DNA of 64,000 bases from Breoghania corrubedonensis (GTDB taxonomy: Bacteria > Pseudomonadota > Alphaproteobacteria > Rhizobiales > Stappiaceae): NCBI RefSeq assembly GCF_003053845.1, contig NZ_QAYG01000008.1, positions 124,001 to 188,000 of the forward strand. Direction: 5' to 3'. Positions 60,307 through 64,000 of the stretch are shown in pieces; positions within the stretch are counted from its first letter, which is position 1; the number at the start of each line of letters is the position of its first letter. The position numbers and the translations under genes were made by a program. A model generated the notes under the pieces. That model was not told the DNA's origin. It ran no database searches and worked only from the letters and a program-made list of their open reading frames with translations.

Positions 60307-60615
60307 TCAAAGAGAGGCGGTCTCGTTGATCGGAGCAAGGATCGTGCGGCGCGCAGGCTCAAGCAGATCGGGCTCGAAGCGCTCGAACAGGCTGCTGACA
60401 TAGGCACGCCGGTTATGGGCCTCGTAGGCTTCCATCGTCTCCCAGTCCTGGACCACGAGGATGTCGGTTTCGGAACTGTCGGTGACATAGGAATCATAGC
60501 CGAGACACAGATCTTCCTCCCGGCTAAGCCGGGCCACGTCGACAAGAGCGCTCATGAGGTCGTCGCGCCGGTCCCGGCGCACGCGCACGTGAAACAGGAT
60601 TGTCACGCTCGACAT
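60307..60615 (-). CDS. Antibiotic biosynthesis monooxygenase-fold protein (copy 1)
   Basis: A 102-residue ABM/dimeric-alpha-beta-barrel protein: SVTILFHVRVRRDRRDDLMSALVDVARLSREEDLCLGYDSYV and ILVVQDWETMEAYEAHNRRAYVSSLFERF. The fold resembles YgiN and heme-degrading or quinol monooxygenases, but no heme-binding or catalytic set can be assigned. It lies 79 bases downstream of another ABM gene on the same strand. Confidence 0.85.
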   Translation of the reverse strand: MSSVTILFHVRVRRDRRDDLMSALVDVARLSREEDLCLGYDSYVTDSSETDILVVQDWETMEAYEAHNRRAYVSSLFERFEPDLLEPARRTILAPINETASL

Positions 60616-60694
60616 GCGAACCTCCGCGGTTGGACCGCCGCAGGCGGGCTGGCTGGCTTGGTCATGATTTCTGCCTCGCTTTCGGCGTCGCGGT

Positions 60695-61021
60695 TCACAG
60701 CAGGGTCTGTTCCTTTTCGATCGAGTACGTCCGCATGATGCTCGGGCGGGCGACAAAGGGTGCCGTTTCTTTCAAAAAGGTCTTCAGGCTTTGTGAATCG
60801 CAATGAGCTTTGAGCGCATGTGCATCCCGCCAAGCGATGGTGATGATGCAATGGCCGGGGTCTGTCGGCGATACATGTATCGCCTGAGCAATAAGCCCCG
60901 GATCGGCGCGGTGGGCGTCGATCATGGCGCGAGCCGCCTCGAGATAGACCTCGCGATACTGTGGCTTCAGATCGACTTCGACGATGGAGAACAGCTCTTT
61001 CACGACGCCTTCCGTCTGCAT
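60695..61021 (-). CDS. Antibiotic biosynthesis monooxygenase-fold protein (copy 2)
   Basis: A 108-residue ABM-fold protein: KELFSIVEVDLKPQYREVYLEAARAMIDAHRADPGLIAQAIHVS, then IITIAWRDAHALKAHCDSQSLKTF. GTG 61003 gives 102 residues and has GGAAGG close by, so it is an alternative start. It is divergent in sequence from the copy at 60307, so the pair is not a recent duplication. Substrate and partner are unknown. Confidence 0.8.
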   Translation of the reverse strand: MQTEGVVKELFSIVEVDLKPQYREVYLEAARAMIDAHRADPGLIAQAIHVSPTDPGHCIITIAWRDAHALKAHCDSQSLKTFLKETAPFVARPSIMRTYSIEKEQTLL

Positions 61022-62557
<1,536 letters not shown>

Positions 62558-62730
62558 CGCGAACGACGTAAGCGCAATTTACGGAACCCTCTACCGGACC
62601 TTGCGTTGATGTGTCGAAACGGACGCAGTTGCGCTGCAGGCTCAAAAGCCTGTGACGCGACTGCGGAAAGTCAGGCTTCGGCCGGGTCCCGACGCAATCG
62701 GCGGGACCTCGACACTCAAGAGGGATTTCG

Positions 62731-63216
62731 ATGACCAGATACATCACCACGCTTTTCGCCACGGCCGCCGTCGCCGGTACGCTTGCTGCCATGCCGGCCA
62801 TGGCCGCGGATGATCCCGGCATCAAGGTCGGCGTGCTGAACTGCACCGTCGCGGGCGGGTCGGGTTTCATCTTCGGTTCTTCCAAGGAAATGACCTGCGT
62901 CTACAACCCGGTCAAGGGCACGAAGGAAACCTATGTCGGCCGTATCACCAAATACGGCATTGATGTCGGAGAGACCGGCGTCAGCAAGATTGCCTGGGGC
63001 GTGCTCGCACCATCGGCGGACATGAAATCCGGCGCGCTTGAAGGCGATTATGTCGGTCTTTCTGCGGAAGCGACCGTAGGGGGCGGTGTCGGCGCCAACG
63101 CGCTGGTCGGCGGCCTCGACAAGTCCATCACGCTCAACCCGGTTTCCGTTCAGGTACAGAACGGCCTCAACGTTGCGGCAGGCATCGCCCAGCTGAAGCT
63201 GACCGCAACGAACTGA
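62731..63216 (+). CDS. DUF992 domain-containing secreted protein (copy 1)
   Basis: A 161-residue protein. The signal peptide is MTRYITTLFATAAVAGTLAAM to PAMAADD. The mature domain has IKVGVLNCTVAGGSGFIFGSSKEMTC (two Cys, probably one disulfide), VYNPVKGTKETYVGRITKYGIDVG and GDYVGLSAEATVGGGVGANALVGG, the DUF992 hallmark. It is probably a periplasmic or outer-surface beta-rich protein. A second member follows. Confidence 0.9.
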   Translation: MTRYITTLFATAAVAGTLAAMPAMAADDPGIKVGVLNCTVAGGSGFIFGSSKEMTCVYNPVKGTKETYVGRITKYGIDVGETGVSKIAWGVLAPSADMKSGALEGDYVGLSAEATVGGGVGANALVGGLDKSITLNPVSVQVQNGLNVAAGIAQLKLTATN

Positions 63217-63313
63217 GCGCATCGACCCGAGCTTCGGCCCGAAACCCGAAGGTCAGTCGTGACCTTTGGCGTGTCCTTCAGGGTATGCGCCGCGTCTGCG
63301 TGATGTAAGGTAA

Positions 63314-63346
63314 CCCGCTTCCAGGCCCGCTTTGCGTGGAAGCGGG
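63314..63346 (+). terminator. Hairpin between the two DUF992 genes
   Basis: A perfect 10-bp stem (CCCGCTTCCA / TGGAAGCGGG) with a 13-base loop lies about 98 bases after the first DUF992 stop; TGTTCC follows, so the U-run is poor. Confidence 0.6.
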
Positions 63347-63472
63347 TGTTCCATGTCCGGCTTTTATCACAAGGGCACGGCCGGAAATGGCGGGACACGG
63401 GACGGGAGCGGAGTGCGGTCGGATCGGGTCGAGCTGGTCGATACGCGCTGCGGATATGCAAGAGGTGTCGTG

Positions 63473-64000
63473 ATGTCATCGAAGAGGGCTGCCATCCTGT
63501 TTCTCGCGGGCCTGCTGGTCTTTCCCGCCGGAGCGGTCATGGCCGATGAGGACGGAGCCCAGGCGGGAGCCAAGGCCGGAAACGGGGCAGAGAACGGAAA
63601 GGTCAAGATCGGGCTGCTCGACTGTGCCATCAAGAGTGGCGATGACGGTGTCCTGCAATCGGCGAAGGACCTTTCCTGCACCTTTCAGCGCGACGGGGAC
63701 CAGCCGCCGGATGTCTATTTCGGACAGATTCGCCGGGTTGGCCTCGATCTCGGCAAGACGGAGGGCGGCGTGATACGCTGGCTCGTGTTCGCCAAGACCG
63801 AGGGACAGTCCGCGACCGGGAGCGGGGCCAGGACGAGCCCGGAACCGGGAGATGCAGAATCAGGTGTGCTTGCGGGCGATTATGTGGGTATCTCTGCCGA
63901 GGCGACGCTCGGCGTCGGCATTGGGGCCAATGCGCTCATCGGCGGAGGCGATCACTCCATCGTGCTGCAACCGATGAGCCTGAAGAGCCAGATTGGCCTC
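63473..64000 (+). CDS. DUF992 domain-containing secreted protein (copy 2, cut by window edge)
   Basis: At least 176 residues from ATG 63473; the frame is open at the right edge. The signal peptide is SKRAAILFLAGLLVFPAGAV to MADED. The domain mirrors copy 1: KIGLLDCAIKSGDDGVLQSAKDLSC, FGQIRRVGLDLGKTEGGVIRWLVFA, GDYVGISAEATLGVGIGANALIGG. It has an extra polar insert (TEGQSATGSGARTSPEPGD) between the two halves. Confidence 0.88.
   Translation, partial: MSSKRAAILFLAGLLVFPAGAVMADEDGAQAGAKAGNGAENGKVKIGLLDCAIKSGDDGVLQSAKDLSCTFQRDGDQPPDVYFGQIRRVGLDLGKTEGGVIRWLVFAKTEGQSATGSGARTSPEPGDAESGVLAGDYVGISAEATLGVGIGANALIGGGDHSIVLQPMSLKSQIGL

Overview
The window is chromosomal DNA of an alphaproteobacterium, most likely of the order Hyphomicrobiales (Rhizobiales). 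The composition is high-GC and dense, and many families are typical of that group: DUF2794, DUF6665, DUF992, DUF3775, a ClpS2-type adaptor, a UvrB with a long N-terminal extension, and a separately placed carA and carB. I see no phage, transposase, CRISPR array or defence island. Nearly all genes are housekeeping or conserved accessory genes.

Layout. 1-9.2 kb: a urea-uptake locus. A very large permease-histidine kinase-receiver protein (left end cut by the window) is divergent from urtABCDE, the complete urea ABC transporter. 9.3-14 kb: an AsmA-family protein, then a four-gene minus-strand cluster (YqaA-type membrane protein, DsbB, a small membrane protein, a zinc metallopeptidase). 14.1-20.5 kb: tRNA-Leu(CAA), an aldo/keto reductase, htpG with a heat-shock-like promoter and a structured RNA candidate upstream, two small proteins of unknown function, thpR and a Tas-type reductase. 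20.6-24.8 kb: tesA divergent from the ybbA-ybbP ABC exporter pair, the same arrangement as in E. coli. 24.9-30.5 kb: two acetyltransferases, a BI-1/YccA protein, a sulfide:quinone oxidoreductase whose cysteines match the Rhodobacter enzyme, and a crescentin-like coiled-coil protein preceded by a perfect CtrA box.

31-39.3 kb: a palindromic intergenic repeat, uvrB with an SOS-like box, a SelT/SelW-like Cys protein, clpS2, greA and carB. 39.5-43 kb: a regulatory patch between carB and carA with an XRE regulator, a strong promoter overlapped by a dyad operator, a 46-codon ORF, and AraC-type and MerR-type regulators. 43.3-50.2 kb: carA, then a macromolecular-synthesis group (yqeY-dnaG-rpoD). 50.4-64 kb: a lipoprotein, a DUF6311 membrane protein that appears internally deleted, tandem DUF1499 paralogues, DUF3775, DUF486, an EamA exporter, a periplasmic 5'-nucleotidase, DUF423, GNAT, inorganic pyrophosphatase, tandem antibiotic-biosynthesis-monooxygenase-fold proteins, an aspartate/aromatic-type aminotransferase and tandem DUF992 secreted proteins, the last cut by the right edge.

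The best leads for something under-described are: the permease-kinase with an eight-cysteine module beside the urea transporter; the structured RNA upstream of htpG; the CtrA-box-linked crescentin-like protein; and the XRE/operator/small-ORF unit at 39.5-40.3 kb. None is proven here to be a new system. Function calls rest on recognised motifs and family knowledge, and no database search was run.
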